Source: Lactobacillus hamsteri DSM 5661 = JCM 6256
GTDB lineage: Bacteria; Bacillota; Bacilli; Lactobacillales; Lactobacillaceae
Assembly: GCF_000615445.1 (NCBI RefSeq)
Contig: NZ_BALY01000012.1
Coordinates: forward strand, 1-48,332
Length of the DNA stretch: 48,332 nucleotides
Direction: 5' to 3'
Below are positions 33,209 through 43,057 of the stretch, piece by piece. The notes beneath the pieces are model-generated. The model was given only the letters and a program-made list of their open reading frames with translations, made no database searches and was not told the origin of the DNA. A program made the position numbers and the translations under genes. The number at the start of each line of letters is the position of its first letter. Positions within the stretch are counted from its first letter, which is position 1.

Positions 33209-34102
33209 ATGTTTAATCAAATTCAATATTTTATCTCTGTTGTTAAAAATCATAACTTTACCAAAGCAGCAGAAGAATGTCATATTTCACAACCTGCTAT
33301 TTCGCAACAAATTAAAGAATTAGAAGGTAATCTTGGCGTTAAATTGCTTGATCGTAAGGGAAGGAGTTTTAAGGTGACCCCAGCTGGTCAATATTTTTAT
33401 CAACATGGTCAAGATATCATTAAAAATCTTGATGAATTATTGAGACAAACAAAAGAAATAGGTACGCAAGAAAAAGAACCTTATGTATTACGTGCGGGGT
33501 ATTTAAGAAACTTTGGTACAAGTGAATTCTTAGAAGCTGTTTCTAAATTTTCAAAAGAGTATCCAGACGTTCAAGTTAGAATTACTAGTTCTGGTCACGA
33601 AAATTTATATGATTTACTTAGAACTGATCGAATTGATTTTGCATTCAGTGATCTCCGTCGTGCTCCATCTAATAGTTACGTTAATGATTTTCTTACTGAA
33701 AGTCATTTTCAGGTTATTATCAGTAATAACAAGTTTCCTACTGATCAAAAAACAATTACGACTGATGACCTAAAAGATATGCCATGTATTTTAATTGTGG
33801 GGCCAAATGAAGAAGCTGCTGAGGAAGATTATTATCGTAATATTTTAGGTGTTCGTAGTACATTTATTACCGCACAAACTTATGATGAAGCAGCAGTTAT
33901 GGCGGCTTCTGGCCAAGGATACTTACTTATGAATGACCGTACAAGTAAACTAATTGCCCATCAAGATGCTTTGCAAACTATGACTTTGCTTAATAATGGT
34001 AAGGAAATGACTCAAGATTATTACGCATTTTGGAAAGCAAATAATTCAGGTTTTTATATTGAAACTTTTGCGGATATTTTGAAGGAACAATTTGAAAAGT
34101 AA
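33209..34102 (+). CDS. LysR-family transcriptional regulator 3
   Basis: The start at ATG 33209 (MFNQIQYF) has GTGGG upstream; GTG 33197 would place the start on that site. The 297-residue protein has the helix-turn-helix NFTKAAEECHISQPAISQQI and a full effector domain. It is more distant from LysR 1 and 2 than they are from each other. Directly downstream lies a frameshifted flavodoxin remnant that was probably its target or operon partner. Its present targets are unclear. Confidence 0.92.
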   Translation: MFNQIQYFISVVKNHNFTKAAEECHISQPAISQQIKELEGNLGVKLLDRKGRSFKVTPAGQYFYQHGQDIIKNLDELLRQTKEIGTQEKEPYVLRAGYLRNFGTSEFLEAVSKFSKEYPDVQVRITSSGHENLYDLLRTDRIDFAFSDLRRAPSNSYVNDFLTESHFQVIISNNKFPTDQKTITTDDLKDMPCILIVGPNEEAAEEDYYRNILGVRSTFITAQTYDEAAVMAASGQGYLLMNDRTSKLIAHQDALQTMTLLNNGKEMTQDYYAFWKANNSGFYIETFADILKEQFEK

Positions 34103-34126
34103 ATAATTATTTCAAGAGGCAATAAA

Positions 34127-34202
34127 ATGAAGACATTAATGTATTTTATTTCAAAACCGGATCTGCAAAACGTTTAGCTAATCAAATTAAATCAAGAATT
34201 AA
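34127..34202 (+). pseudogene. flavodoxin remnant (N-terminus only)
   Basis: An AGAGG ribosome site and ATG (34127) begin MKTL, then the frame breaks. Restoring one T after the fourth codon gives MKTLIVFYFKTGSAKRLANQ and IKSRIKN, a clear flavodoxin first strand and FMN phosphate loop. The rest is gone and the sequence runs straight into a terminator. The 3' deletion shows true decay. It follows LysR 3 by 24 bases. Confidence 0.7.
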
Positions 34203-34237
34203 AAATACGTTGTCTAATATTAGGCAACGTATTTTTT
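34203..34237. terminator. palindromic bidirectional terminator
   Basis: A nearly perfect 32-nt palindrome (AAATACGTTGTCTAAT and its partner half) with a T-run lies between the lysR3/flavodoxin remnant and the convergent TMEM175 gene. Confidence 0.82.
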
Positions 34238-34835
34238 AATTATTATTTTTTATTAATTTCTTACCTTTTTTAGCTTCTAAAAAGTGAGCAGGAACAGCAA
34301 TTATGATTGCTGCTAACATTACGGCGTACATTGCAGCAGGCGGATAAATAGTTGCTGCTATAGTAATTCCTAAAATTTTGATAACTAAATCGATTGAGAG
34401 CCATCTTTGTCTAAAAATAGATTTTGCACGTATTTTTTCATTTGCAGAAATATTGGTTAAAGTGTGACTCATCCAAATGTTAGATAAGGTTGTTAATGCG
34501 GCAATTGTACCATACATTATTTGCGCAGTTTTGTTATTGAAATTCGCACTAACAATCTTGGTGGTATATGGGAAAAATGATGCCCAAAACAATAACATTA
34601 AATTGGCCCATAGAGTTGTACCGGAAATTATATTAACATGTTCCCATTCATTATGAATACCAATCCACATCGTACCTAGCCAAAAGAATGATAAGGCGTA
34701 GGAGAAATAGCTTTCCCGTAATGCCCAAAGACCAGAAAATGATAGTTGTGATGGTTCCTTTAATTCAAGAACTAAAATGGTCATAATAATTGCCAAAATA
34801 GCGTCTGTAAATGCAGTAGTTCTTTCTTTATTCAT
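34236..34835 (-). CDS. TMEM175-family membrane protein (DUF1211)
   Basis: The start at ATG 34835 (MNKERTTAF) has AAAGGGG eight bases upstream; a longer start at 34877 is rejected. The 199-residue protein has six hydrophobic segments and the family signature near the N-terminus, RTTAFTDAILAIIMTILVLEL, where most members have RxxxFSDGV. Bacterial TMEM175 proteins form potassium-selective channels as tetramers. The changed Ser/Gly in the signature might alter gating. It is a single gene. Confidence 0.87.
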   Translation of the reverse strand: MNKERTTAFTDAILAIIMTILVLELKEPSQLSFSGLWALRESYFSYALSFFWLGTMWIGIHNEWEHVNIISGTTLWANLMLLFWASFFPYTTKIVSANFNNKTAQIMYGTIAALTTLSNIWMSHTLTNISANEKIRAKSIFRQRWLSIDLVIKILGITIAATIYPPAAMYAVMLAAIIIAVPAHFLEAKKGKKLIKNNN

Positions 34836-34911
34836 TAAGACAACCCCTTTCGGAATTATTTTACTATATTTCTCCATAAGTTAGGATTATACAAAATTAA
34901 AGTTTTTACGA

Positions 34912-34940
34912 TTGGTTGGATATAGCTTTCTAACTATAAT
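34912..34940 (+). promoter_or_regulatory. sigma-A promoter of NTF2-like gene
   Basis: TTGGTT (34912-34917), a 17-base spacer and a perfect TATAAT (34935-34940) lie 36 bases before the start. It does not follow the LysR-box geometry. Confidence 0.6.
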
Positions 34941-34976
34941 TTAAATGAAATTGATAGTAGGAGGGTGTGAACAACA

Positions 34977-35357
34977 ATGACTGAACTAACTGAAAGAAAA
35001 AAATTGATTGATTTATATCATATGGAAACTCAAGCTGTTGTTGATAAGGATATCAGTACTTTAAATAAAATTTTGGCTCCAAGTATGGAATTGAAACTCA
35101 CTACTGGATATGTAATGTCTAAAATTAAATGGATTGATCAAATACAAAATGAAGAAATGAAATATTATTCTTCAATTGAAGAGAATATCAAGGATATTAA
35201 AATTAATGACAATAGAGCTTCATTAGTAGGTCAAAATCAAGTTAAAGGCAATTTTTGGAATAACGGTATCAAAACAATGCCGTTACAAGCAAAAGTACAC
35301 TTTGTAAAAGATAATGATAATTGGATAATTACTAAACAAGAAATTAGTACTTATTAA
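34977..35357 (+). CDS. NTF2-like (SnoaL/DUF4440-type) small protein
   Basis: This 126-residue cytoplasmic protein has the NTF2-like layout: N-terminal helix (LIDLYHMETQAVVDKDISTLNKIL), LAPSMELKL strand and long C-terminal strands ending in NWIITKQEIS. Such proteins may be isomerases, dehydratases or ligand carriers. AGGAGGG lies about 10 bases before the ATG. It stands alone next to the glucose dehydrogenase gene, without an obvious shared promoter. Confidence 0.78.
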   Translation: MTELTERKKLIDLYHMETQAVVDKDISTLNKILAPSMELKLTTGYVMSKIKWIDQIQNEEMKYYSSIEENIKDIKINDNRASLVGQNQVKGNFWNNGIKTMPLQAKVHFVKDNDNWIITKQEISTY

Positions 35358-35381
35358 TTATTTTTGCAAATAAATAAATTG

Positions 35382-35396
35382 CTTACTTTCTGTAAG
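35382..35396. promoter_or_regulatory. dyad CTTAC-N5-GTAAG before glucose dehydrogenase
   Basis: A perfect 5-5-5 inverted repeat lies about 65 bases before the gene start, with the same arms as at 6447-6461 before another NAD(P)-binding gene. Confidence 0.4.
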
Positions 35397-35442
35397 ACTT
35401 CATACAACAAAAAATCATAAGAATAATTTATACTGTATATAA

Positions 35443-36249
<807 letters not shown>

Positions 36250-36279
36250 ATTAATAAGTAATTTATATATTTAATAATA

Positions 36280-36314
36280 AACGGCAATGGAGCAATATTC
36301 TATCGTCGTTTTTT
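36280..36314 (+). terminator. probable terminator
   Basis: ACGGCAATGGA can pair with TTCTATCGTCGT using G-T pairs and one mismatch, followed by six Ts. Confidence 0.6.
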
Positions 36315-36411
36315 AATTGCTTTGTAATGGTACTGTTATCCAAAAATCAAATAAAATGTGTAAACTTCCTTTTAAAATGAAATTTCTATATTTACTTAAG
36401 GGAAAGAAAAA

Positions 36412-38133
36412 ATGAGATTTATAAAGAAAGCAGCAACCTTAGCAGTTGCAGGAATAACTCTTGCTAGTTATTTAAGTAGTATTTCGACTAATAAGGTGCA
36501 AGCAGCAGCCACAAATCATCAGATTGATACGTATATTAAAAAGGCAAGTTTATCACAAAAAATTGGTCAAATGTTTATTGCTCGAACTCCACAAAAATTA
36601 GGTCAAGCGGAACATGATGCTTATAAATATAACTTGGGTGGTTATATTGTTTATGATGCAGATATGCAAAATTACACTCAAAAGCAATTTAAAAATAAAA
36701 TGGCTAGTTATCAAAAAAATGTCAAGCTTCCTTTGCTAGTTGGTATTGATCAAGAAGGTGGCTCTGTTTCCAGATTGACTCATAGTGGCCTTGTCAAATC
36801 TAATGGGGATGAATTCAAGTTTCCACGTGATCAATATGAAAATGCTGAGAGAGCACAAAAAGGCAGTGGCATGAGTACAGTTGTTCAGTATGCTCGTGAC
36901 AATGCTAGTTTGCTTCATAAATTAGGGATTAATTGGAACTATGCACCTGATGCCGACTATAGTGATGATTCTTCGTCATTTATTTATCAACGTGGTTTTG
37001 GCGGCGTAAAGGGTAGAAGCAGTTATAATGCTACAGCTAATTATATTAAAAATGTTGTTCCTGCTTGGCAACATGATGGTTTGGTTGCTGCGACTTTGAA
37101 GCATTTTCCAGGCTATAGTGATGCAACAGATACACATACTGATTTTGCTCATGTTAAAAAATCTAAAGCCGATATTATGAAGACGGACATTTTGCCATTT
37201 AAAGCAGGAATTAAAGCTGGCGCTGATTCGGTGATGGTTACTCATGTTATTTATGATAAAATCGATCCTACTTATCCAGCTTCTCTTTCTAAAAAGGTAA
37301 TTTCTTTATTGCGCAAGGATTGCAAATTTAATGGCGTGATTGTTACTGATGCTTTAGAAATGGGAGCTATTCAAAACTTTGCTAAGAAACATGGCAACCA
37401 AAGCGTAGATGTACTGGCCGTTAAAGCTGGCAATGATATGTTAATGACTGCGGATTATGCCAAGGGCATCCCTGCTATTGCAAAGGCAGTTAATAAGGGT
37501 GAAATTTCTAAGTCACAAATTAACAAATCAGTTAAACGTATTTTGACTATGAAGAATAAATTGGGCTTGTTATCTGCAAGTGATTTGCAAGTAAGAAAAA
37601 ATAGCAAGAAGTTCTTTAAGTTAAACAATATTTCCTACACTAAGAAAAATACTGCAGTAATTTCTGGTGTGGCCCATAAATACGCTAAAGTTTCTTTAGA
37701 TAATACTGATACAAAGAAAGTTTTAACAGGTAAAGCAAATAAAAAGGGACAATTCAAACTTACTGTTCCATTAAAAGCAACTACACAAAACTTTATTTTA
37801 AATAGCGATAATTACCTTGGTACGAATGTTCACATTAATTCAGGCAAGAATCAAGTTGCTAAAAAACAAATTAATTTAAATAAAGTGAAATATAATAAGT
37901 CTAACACTATTGCGACGATTTCTGGTCAAGTTGCAGATAGTGGCGAAGAAGGCTCATTGACTATTGCTTTTAAGGATGCAAAAACAAATAAGAATTTAGG
38001 ATCAACCGTTGTAGGTAAAGACGGTAAATTCTCAATTAAATTGTCAGTAGGTAAAAAGAATGAAACTATAAAAGTTAGTGCCCAAAATAATAGTGATTAT
38101 GCTGATCAAAATGTTGTTTTAAAAGCTAAATAA
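36412..38133 (+). CDS. secreted glycoside hydrolase family 3 (NagZ-like) enzyme
   Basis: This 573-residue protein has a signal peptide (cleavage after about VQA, residue 31) and a GH3 domain (about 40-390). The beta-N-acetylglucosaminidase motif KHFPGYSDATDTH (230-242, His as acid/base) and nucleophile Asp313 (GVIVTDALEMG) are present. The C-terminal part (about 400-573) is two beta-sandwich Ig-like repeats, with no LPxTG or membrane anchor, so it is released or held by charge. NagZ is usually cytoplasmic; this secreted form likely trims peptidoglycan or glycans outside the cell. Single gene with terminator. Confidence 0.9.
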   Translation: MRFIKKAATLAVAGITLASYLSSISTNKVQAAATNHQIDTYIKKASLSQKIGQMFIARTPQKLGQAEHDAYKYNLGGYIVYDADMQNYTQKQFKNKMASYQKNVKLPLLVGIDQEGGSVSRLTHSGLVKSNGDEFKFPRDQYENAERAQKGSGMSTVVQYARDNASLLHKLGINWNYAPDADYSDDSSSFIYQRGFGGVKGRSSYNATANYIKNVVPAWQHDGLVAATLKHFPGYSDATDTHTDFAHVKKSKADIMKTDILPFKAGIKAGADSVMVTHVIYDKIDPTYPASLSKKVISLLRKDCKFNGVIVTDALEMGAIQNFAKKHGNQSVDVLAVKAGNDMLMTADYAKGIPAIAKAVNKGEISKSQINKSVKRILTMKNKLGLLSASDLQVRKNSKKFFKLNNISYTKKNTAVISGVAHKYAKVSLDNTDTKKVLTGKANKKGQFKLTVPLKATTQNFILNSDNYLGTNVHINSGKNQVAKKQINLNKVKYNKSNTIATISGQVADSGEEGSLTIAFKDAKTNKNLGSTVVGKDGKFSIKLSVGKKNETIKVSAQNNSDYADQNVVLKAK

Positions 38134-38145
38134 TTTTATAAAATT

Positions 38146-38194
38146 AAATACCCTCCAACTGTTTAGTCTCATCACTAATAGTTAGAGGGTATTT
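38146..38194. terminator. bidirectional terminator
   Basis: AAATACCCTC pairs with GAGGGTATTT across a 29-base region that holds an extra CAACT/AGTT pairing. It lies between the convergent GH3 and dapF genes. Confidence 0.82.
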
Positions 38195-39196
38195 TTATAT
38201 TGTTTTTACATTGTTGAAATGAGGTAAATTATTAATAAATTTTAAATATGCTTCTTGCTCACTAGTTGAGGTGATTTTTATATTTTCAAAGTTAGCGTTA
38301 TGTAAATCAGATTCGCTAATTTCAATTTTATTAGTAAATGTGGCATTTCCAATTAATTCGATCCAATATTGTTTTTTTTCATAGTGAACAATAGTCTTGA
38401 CCATACCGCCAGGATTATAGACTGTAATTGGTTCGTTAAATTTTGCTTCTTCAGGATGGGTTAAACAAAAGGCGAGCGAAGTCGCGGACATCCCTGTCCC
38501 ACATGCATTTGTAAAGCCAACACCACGTTCATAGGTTCTTACGAAGAGATTGTTTTTACCCAATATTTGTGCAAAGTTAACATTTACGCCATCAGGATAA
38601 TAAATATTTTTGTCATTTAATCTTTTCCCTAAATTTCCTAGAATATTGCTTTCAATTTGTTTTTGATTTATAAAACTAATTAAATGAGGATTAGGAACAG
38701 CGATTGAAGTAAATTTTAGGCCAGGATAAAGTTCTGGTACATATTGATCAATTAAACGATTATGTCCTAAATTATCAAAAGGTAAATCTTCTTTGTTAAA
38801 ACGAACAGGTGAGATTTCAACAGCATATGCTGGGACGCCTTCAGTAAAGTTTTCGTACTTTTTAACACGAAGATCGGCATTTAAAGTTTCAACTTGAAAA
38901 TTATTTTGATGATATTTTTCTGCTAGATAGCGTGATACTGTACGTAAGCCGTTGCCACACATCGAAGCTTCACTACCATCGGCATTAATTACACGCATTT
39001 GTCCTAAGACATTAGGATGGGACGAATTATTAACAACCAATACGCCATCAGCGCCATTTAAAATTCCGGTTTTTTGGCTAGTAATTTTTTTAGTTAAGGA
39101 TACAAGTTCATTATCAGTTAATTGTTTTTTTAATTCTGTTTGGTCAAGAATGAAAAATGAGTTTTGAGAGCCATGCACTTTTAATAAAAAAACCAT
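38195..39196 (-). CDS. dapF: diaminopimelate epimerase
   Basis: This 333-residue epimerase converts LL- to meso-diaminopimelate. Both catalytic cysteines are present: Cys80 (ADGSEASMCGNGLR) and Cys232 (ERGVGFTNACGTG). It is longer than most DapF (about 270-285), with a C-terminal tail of roughly 30 residues. AAGGAGG precedes it, 13 bases after the lysC stop, so lysC-dapF form a minus-strand operon divergent from the rest of the pathway. Confidence 0.95.
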   Translation of the reverse strand: MVFLLKVHGSQNSFFILDQTELKKQLTDNELVSLTKKITSQKTGILNGADGVLVVNNSSHPNVLGQMRVINADGSEASMCGNGLRTVSRYLAEKYHQNNFQVETLNADLRVKKYENFTEGVPAYAVEISPVRFNKEDLPFDNLGHNRLIDQYVPELYPGLKFTSIAVPNPHLISFINQKQIESNILGNLGKRLNDKNIYYPDGVNVNFAQILGKNNLFVRTYERGVGFTNACGTGMSATSLAFCLTHPEEAKFNEPITVYNPGGMVKTIVHYEKKQYWIELIGNATFTNKIEISESDLHNANFENIKITSTSEQEAYLKFINNLPHFNNVKTI

Positions 39197-39209
39197 AGTT
39201 ATATCCTCC

Positions 39210-40562
39210 TTAGAAAAATTGCTTGTAGATGGTTTTGACGGTTTGATCGGCTTCTTCTTTTTTAGTACCGATCATGATTGAAATTTGGGATGCACCTTGA
39301 TTAATCATTTGTGGAGAAATCCCTTGCTGGTTAAGTGATGATAAAATTTGAGCACTTACGCCAGCGTGATATTTCATTCCTTCACCAACAACCATAATAA
39401 TTGCGTAATCATCTATCCATTCCAATTGATCAGGATTAATTGTTGCTTGAATTTCGTTACAAATGAGATCGATTAATTGATCATTTAAAAATTTTCGATT
39501 GAAAATAATAGTAATATCATCGATTCCTGAAGGCATATGTTCATAAGGAATATTGTGACGGTACAAAATTTGCAAAATTCGTAAAGTAAACCCAGCTTCT
39601 TTGTTTAACAAATATTTGTGAAGATATAAGGCAGAGAAGTGTTTTTGACTTGCGACCCCAGTAATTATATTCGTTGGTTTAAATCTCTTTTCTGGGACAA
39701 TCATTGTTCCAGGATTTATAGGATCATGCGTGTTTTTAACGTTAATTGGAATTCCTCCTTGAATGGCAGGAATCAATGCTTCGTCGTGGAATACCGAAAA
39801 ACCGGCATAAGATAATTCTCGCATTTCGCGGTAAGTCATTTGTTTAATAGAATCGGGATGATCTATGATAGATGGATTTGCGGAAAAAATACCGTTAACA
39901 TCTGTGAAGTTTTCATAAAGGTCGGCATGTAGTCCGCGAGCTAAAATAGCGCCTGTAATATCTGAACCTCCACGAGAAAATGTAGCAATATGACCTGAAG
40001 GCGTAATTCCAAAAAAGCCGGGGAAAACTATTTTTTCATTGGGTGAGATGTTAATCTTATCTAAATTAATATAAGTTTCTGGACTTACAATCGCATCGTT
40101 AGGTTCGCCAGTTACGATTAAGCCGGCTTCGGTTGGATCTAAAAAGCGACTATTGATGCCTTTTTTATTTAAAATCATAGCAATCAAGCGAGCATTTAAT
40201 CGTTCACCATGAGCTTTGAATGCTGCTAATAGATAGTCATCATTGGGGTAAGAATGATTGGGTAAATCAAGTAATATTTGTTTAATGATATCTAAATCAG
40301 AATTGCTCAAATCAAAATATGTACCAATTTCTTGATAGCGTAAATAGATTTCTTCTACCGTTTTATTTGGATTTGTATTATTTAAAATATTTTTTGCATA
40401 TTTAATTAATAAGTCGGTTACTTTAATATCATCAGAAAATCTTTTTCCAGGGGCCGATACAACCATTACTTGGCGTTCGTTGTCGTTAAGTAAAATGTTT
40501 ATAGCTTGGTCAACGCTGCTACCATTAGCAAGCGAGCTACCACCGAACTTCAATACCTTCAT
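39210..40562 (-). CDS. lysC: aspartate kinase
   Basis: This 450-residue kinase phosphorylates aspartate at the start of the lysine/threonine/methionine pathway. It begins with the KFGGSS nucleotide motif (5-10) and has FSRGGSDITGA in the catalytic region. The C-terminal part (about 300-450) has two ACT domains (for example VVGEGMKYHAGVSAQI) for feedback control. The length and plan fit aspartokinase III-like enzymes. It heads the lysC-dapF operon and is not behind the lysine riboswitch. Confidence 0.95.
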   Translation of the reverse strand: MKVLKFGGSSLANGSSVDQAINILLNDNERQVMVVSAPGKRFSDDIKVTDLLIKYAKNILNNTNPNKTVEEIYLRYQEIGTYFDLSNSDLDIIKQILLDLPNHSYPNDDYLLAAFKAHGERLNARLIAMILNKKGINSRFLDPTEAGLIVTGEPNDAIVSPETYINLDKINISPNEKIVFPGFFGITPSGHIATFSRGGSDITGAILARGLHADLYENFTDVNGIFSANPSIIDHPDSIKQMTYREMRELSYAGFSVFHDEALIPAIQGGIPINVKNTHDPINPGTMIVPEKRFKPTNIITGVASQKHFSALYLHKYLLNKEAGFTLRILQILYRHNIPYEHMPSGIDDITIIFNRKFLNDQLIDLICNEIQATINPDQLEWIDDYAIIMVVGEGMKYHAGVSAQILSSLNQQGISPQMINQGASQISIMIGTKKEEADQTVKTIYKQFF

Positions 40563-40716
40563 TTTGTGCTTCTTTCATAATTAATTTTTGATTCATTTTA
40601 TAAAATTTAAGCAAGATAATTTAATTGAATTCTAACATTAACTTTTGAATATGCAACAAAAAGTTGAAATATAAGCAAAATAAATAAATGATTTAATTTA
40701 AAATATTAAAAATATA

Positions 40717-40745
40717 TTGACAAAAATTTTAATAAAATATACACT
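40717..40745 (+). promoter_or_regulatory. promoter of the lysine operon leader
   Basis: A perfect TTGACA (40717-40722), a 17-base spacer and TACACT (40740-40745) precede the riboswitch by about 9 bases. The remaining space 40563-40716 holds only the AT-rich lysC upstream region; I see no other feature there. Confidence 0.72.
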
Positions 40746-40753
40746 TTAGTCAA

Positions 40754-40927
40754 ATCGAAGAGGCGCAGCCGACATGAGTAATAATTCTGAGTCTAGCAAG
40801 ACAATGACGAATTACAAAAGGGGAGGTTGCCGAAGTAAGCAAAAGGCTAAAATTGTTTGCTGGGCCGTAATTTAATAAGTTACGGACTGTCGCGAAAAAA
40901 CGTATGATTCGCGGAGCGCTATCGACC
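40754..40927 (+). ncRNA. lysine riboswitch (L box)
   Basis: The leader has the conserved L-box elements in order: AGAGGCGC, ATGAGTA, AGGGGAGGTTGCCGAAG, TTTGCTGGGCCGT and GCGGAGCGCTATCG, with P1 closed by TCGA pairing at the two ends. It binds lysine and controls the downstream terminator. A weak antiterminator candidate, GATTAAA (40932-40938) with TTTAATC (40944-40950), overlaps the terminator's left arm. It governs lysA-dapD-dapL-dapA-dapB-patA-asd. Confidence 0.93.
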
Positions 40928-40946
40928 ATAAGATTAAAAAGTATTT

Positions 40947-40982
40947 AATCCATTGTTTGTTGGCGCAGACAATGGATTTTTT
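40947..40982 (+). terminator. riboswitch-controlled attenuator terminator
   Basis: AATCCATTGT (40947-40956) pairs with ACAATGGATT (40969-40978), followed by a T-run, 36 bases before lysA. It is the expression platform of the lysine riboswitch. Confidence 0.88.
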
Positions 40983-41018
40983 ATTTGGCGCTTCTACTAA
41001 GATTTTGTAGGAGAAAAT

Positions 41019-42326
41019 ATGAATTCACAAATTAGAGAAAATCAAATCAGTCAAAATGGACATTTAATAATTGGCGGTGTTGATAGTGTTGAATTGGCAC
41101 ATCAATATGGCACACCATTAGTAGTTTATGATGTTGAAAAAATTCGCCAACAGATTCGTGCTTTTAAGCAAATTTTTGAAGAAGAAAATGTTGATTATGC
41201 AATTTCTTATGCAAGCAAAGCCTTTTCTGCTATTGCAATGTATCAAGTTGCCAATGAAGAAGGAGCATATACAGATGTTGTTTCTGCCGGAGAATTATAC
41301 ACGGCCTTAAAAGCAAACTTTCCAATGAAAAAAGTTAGTTTCCATGGCAACAATAAATCTCGTAAAGAATTAGAAATGGCAGTTGAAAATCGTGTTGGCA
41401 AAATAATAATAGATAATTTTCACGAGATTGATTTATTAAGTGAAATTCTAAAAGAAAAAAATAGTGAAATTGATGTAATGCTACGAATTACGCCTGGAAT
41501 TTCAGCTCATACGCATGAATACGATCAAACTGGTCAAGTCGATAGCAAATTTGGCTTTGATCTTGAATCGGGGCAAGCAGAAGAAGCCTTACAAAAGGTT
41601 TTAAAGAATTCACGTATGCATATGCTAGGAATTCATGCCCATATTGGTTCGCAGATTTTTGAATTAAATGGTTTTCAAATGGCCGCTGAAAAGTTGATGG
41701 AGATTGCTAATGACTGGCGTGAAAAATACAACTATACAGCTAAGATAATTAATGTTGGCGGTGGCTTTGGTATTAAGTATGTTCAAAGTGATCATCCATT
41801 AAAACCAGAAGAATTTGTTAAGGCAATTGTCAAAACAATTAAAGAAAAAGCCCAAGAATTTGATTTTCCAATTCCTGAAATTGATATTGAACCAGGAAGA
41901 TCTATTGTTGGCCCAGCTGGTTATAACCTATATACAGTTGGCAGTCGTAAAGATGTTCAAGGCTTGAAACCATATGTCATGGTTGATGGTGGAATGGGTG
42001 ACAATATCCGGCCAGCTCTTTATCAAGCAAAATATGAAACGGTTTTGGCAAGTGATCCTCGAGCTAAGGCAACTGAAACTGTTCGAATTGCAGGAAAATA
42101 TTGTGAATCAGGTGATATTTTAGTCGAAAATCAAGCTTTACCATCAACAAAACCAGGTGATATTTTGGCTATGCTTGATACAGGAGCATATGGATATTCA
42201 ATGGCTTCAAATTATAATCGTAATCCGCGATCAGCTGTTGTGTTTGCAGAAAATGGGCGAGCAAGTTTAGTAATAAAGAGAGAAACTTTAGATAATTTGA
42301 TTAGTTTGGATCGTTTTTATGAATAA
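41019..42326 (+). CDS. lysA: diaminopimelate decarboxylase
   Basis: This 435-residue fold-type III PLP enzyme makes L-lysine from meso-diaminopimelate. It has the PLP lysine Lys67 (ISYASKAF), IHAHIGSQI, GGGFGIKY, EPGRSIVGPAG and the CESGDIL active-site loop from the partner subunit. The ribosome site is AGGAG. It is the first gene after the lysine riboswitch; placing the last enzyme first means its dose is set directly by lysine. Confidence 0.96.
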   Translation: MNSQIRENQISQNGHLIIGGVDSVELAHQYGTPLVVYDVEKIRQQIRAFKQIFEEENVDYAISYASKAFSAIAMYQVANEEGAYTDVVSAGELYTALKANFPMKKVSFHGNNKSRKELEMAVENRVGKIIIDNFHEIDLLSEILKEKNSEIDVMLRITPGISAHTHEYDQTGQVDSKFGFDLESGQAEEALQKVLKNSRMHMLGIHAHIGSQIFELNGFQMAAEKLMEIANDWREKYNYTAKIINVGGGFGIKYVQSDHPLKPEEFVKAIVKTIKEKAQEFDFPIPEIDIEPGRSIVGPAGYNLYTVGSRKDVQGLKPYVMVDGGMGDNIRPALYQAKYETVLASDPRAKATETVRIAGKYCESGDILVENQALPSTKPGDILAMLDTGAYGYSMASNYNRNPRSAVVFAENGRASLVIKRETLDNLISLDRFYE

Positions 42327-42345
42327 CATGTAAGAAGGTAAGAAA

Positions 42346-43056
42346 ATGACAAAATTAGATGCGCAAAGCATTATCAATTACATAGGAAATGCACCCAAGA
42401 AAACGCCTGTAAAGGTTTTTATCAAAGGTGAATTAACAAAAATTGATTTTCCAAAAAATATTGAAAATTTCACTGAAGAACATTCCGGAGTGATTTTTGG
42501 CGATTGGAAAGATGTCAAAACGTTATTAGATAATAACAAGGCTTTAATTGAAGATTATCACATTGAAAATGATGCGCGTAATTCAGCAGTTCCTTTGCTT
42601 GATTTAAAGAAATTTAATGCACGTATTGAGCCCGGTGCAATTATTCGTGATCAAGTTGAAATTGGTGATAATGCCGTCATTATGATGGGGGCAATTATCA
42701 ATATTGGCGCCGAAATTGGTGATGATTCAATGATTGATATGGGTGCCGTTTTAGGTGGACGTGCAATTGTAGGTAAACATTGTCACATTGGCGCCGGAAC
42801 AGTTTTAGCCGGAGTTATCGAGCCCGCTTCCGCCAAGCCGGTCAAAATTGACGATAATGTATTAATTGGTGCAAATGCTGTTGTAATTGAAGGTGTTCAT
42901 ATTGGCGAAGGCGCAGTTGTTGCGGCTGGCGCAATTGTAACTCATGATGTTGCTCCTCATACTATGGTTGCTGGTGTTCCTGCTAAATTTATTAAAAATG
43001 TTGATGAAAAAACACAAAGCAAAACAGGTCTAGAAGAAAATTTGAGAAAGATTTAA
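42346..43056 (+). CDS. dapD: tetrahydrodipicolinate N-acetyltransferase
   Basis: This 236-residue enzyme acetylates tetrahydrodipicolinate. An N-terminal mixed domain (1-90) is followed by a left-handed beta-helix of hexapeptide repeats (such as [20 protein letters not shown]) and a C-terminal helix. This is the acetyl-using (DapH) type found in Firmicutes, in line with the N-acetyl deacetylase next to it. It is 19 bases after lysA and 1 base before dapL. Confidence 0.94.
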   Translation: MTKLDAQSIINYIGNAPKKTPVKVFIKGELTKIDFPKNIENFTEEHSGVIFGDWKDVKTLLDNNKALIEDYHIENDARNSAVPLLDLKKFNARIEPGAIIRDQVEIGDNAVIMMGAIINIGAEIGDDSMIDMGAVLGGRAIVGKHCHIGAGTVLAGVIEPASAKPVKIDDNVLIGANAVVIEGVHIGEGAVVAAGAIVTHDVAPHTMVAGVPAKFIKNVDEKTQSKTGLEENLRKI

Positions 43057-43057
43057 T

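Noticed and set aside
34912-34976. LysR-box promoter before the NTF2-like gene
   Set aside because: ATAG and CTAT occur between -35 and -10, but spacing is wrong; the promoter is a plain TTGGTT-17-TATAAT.
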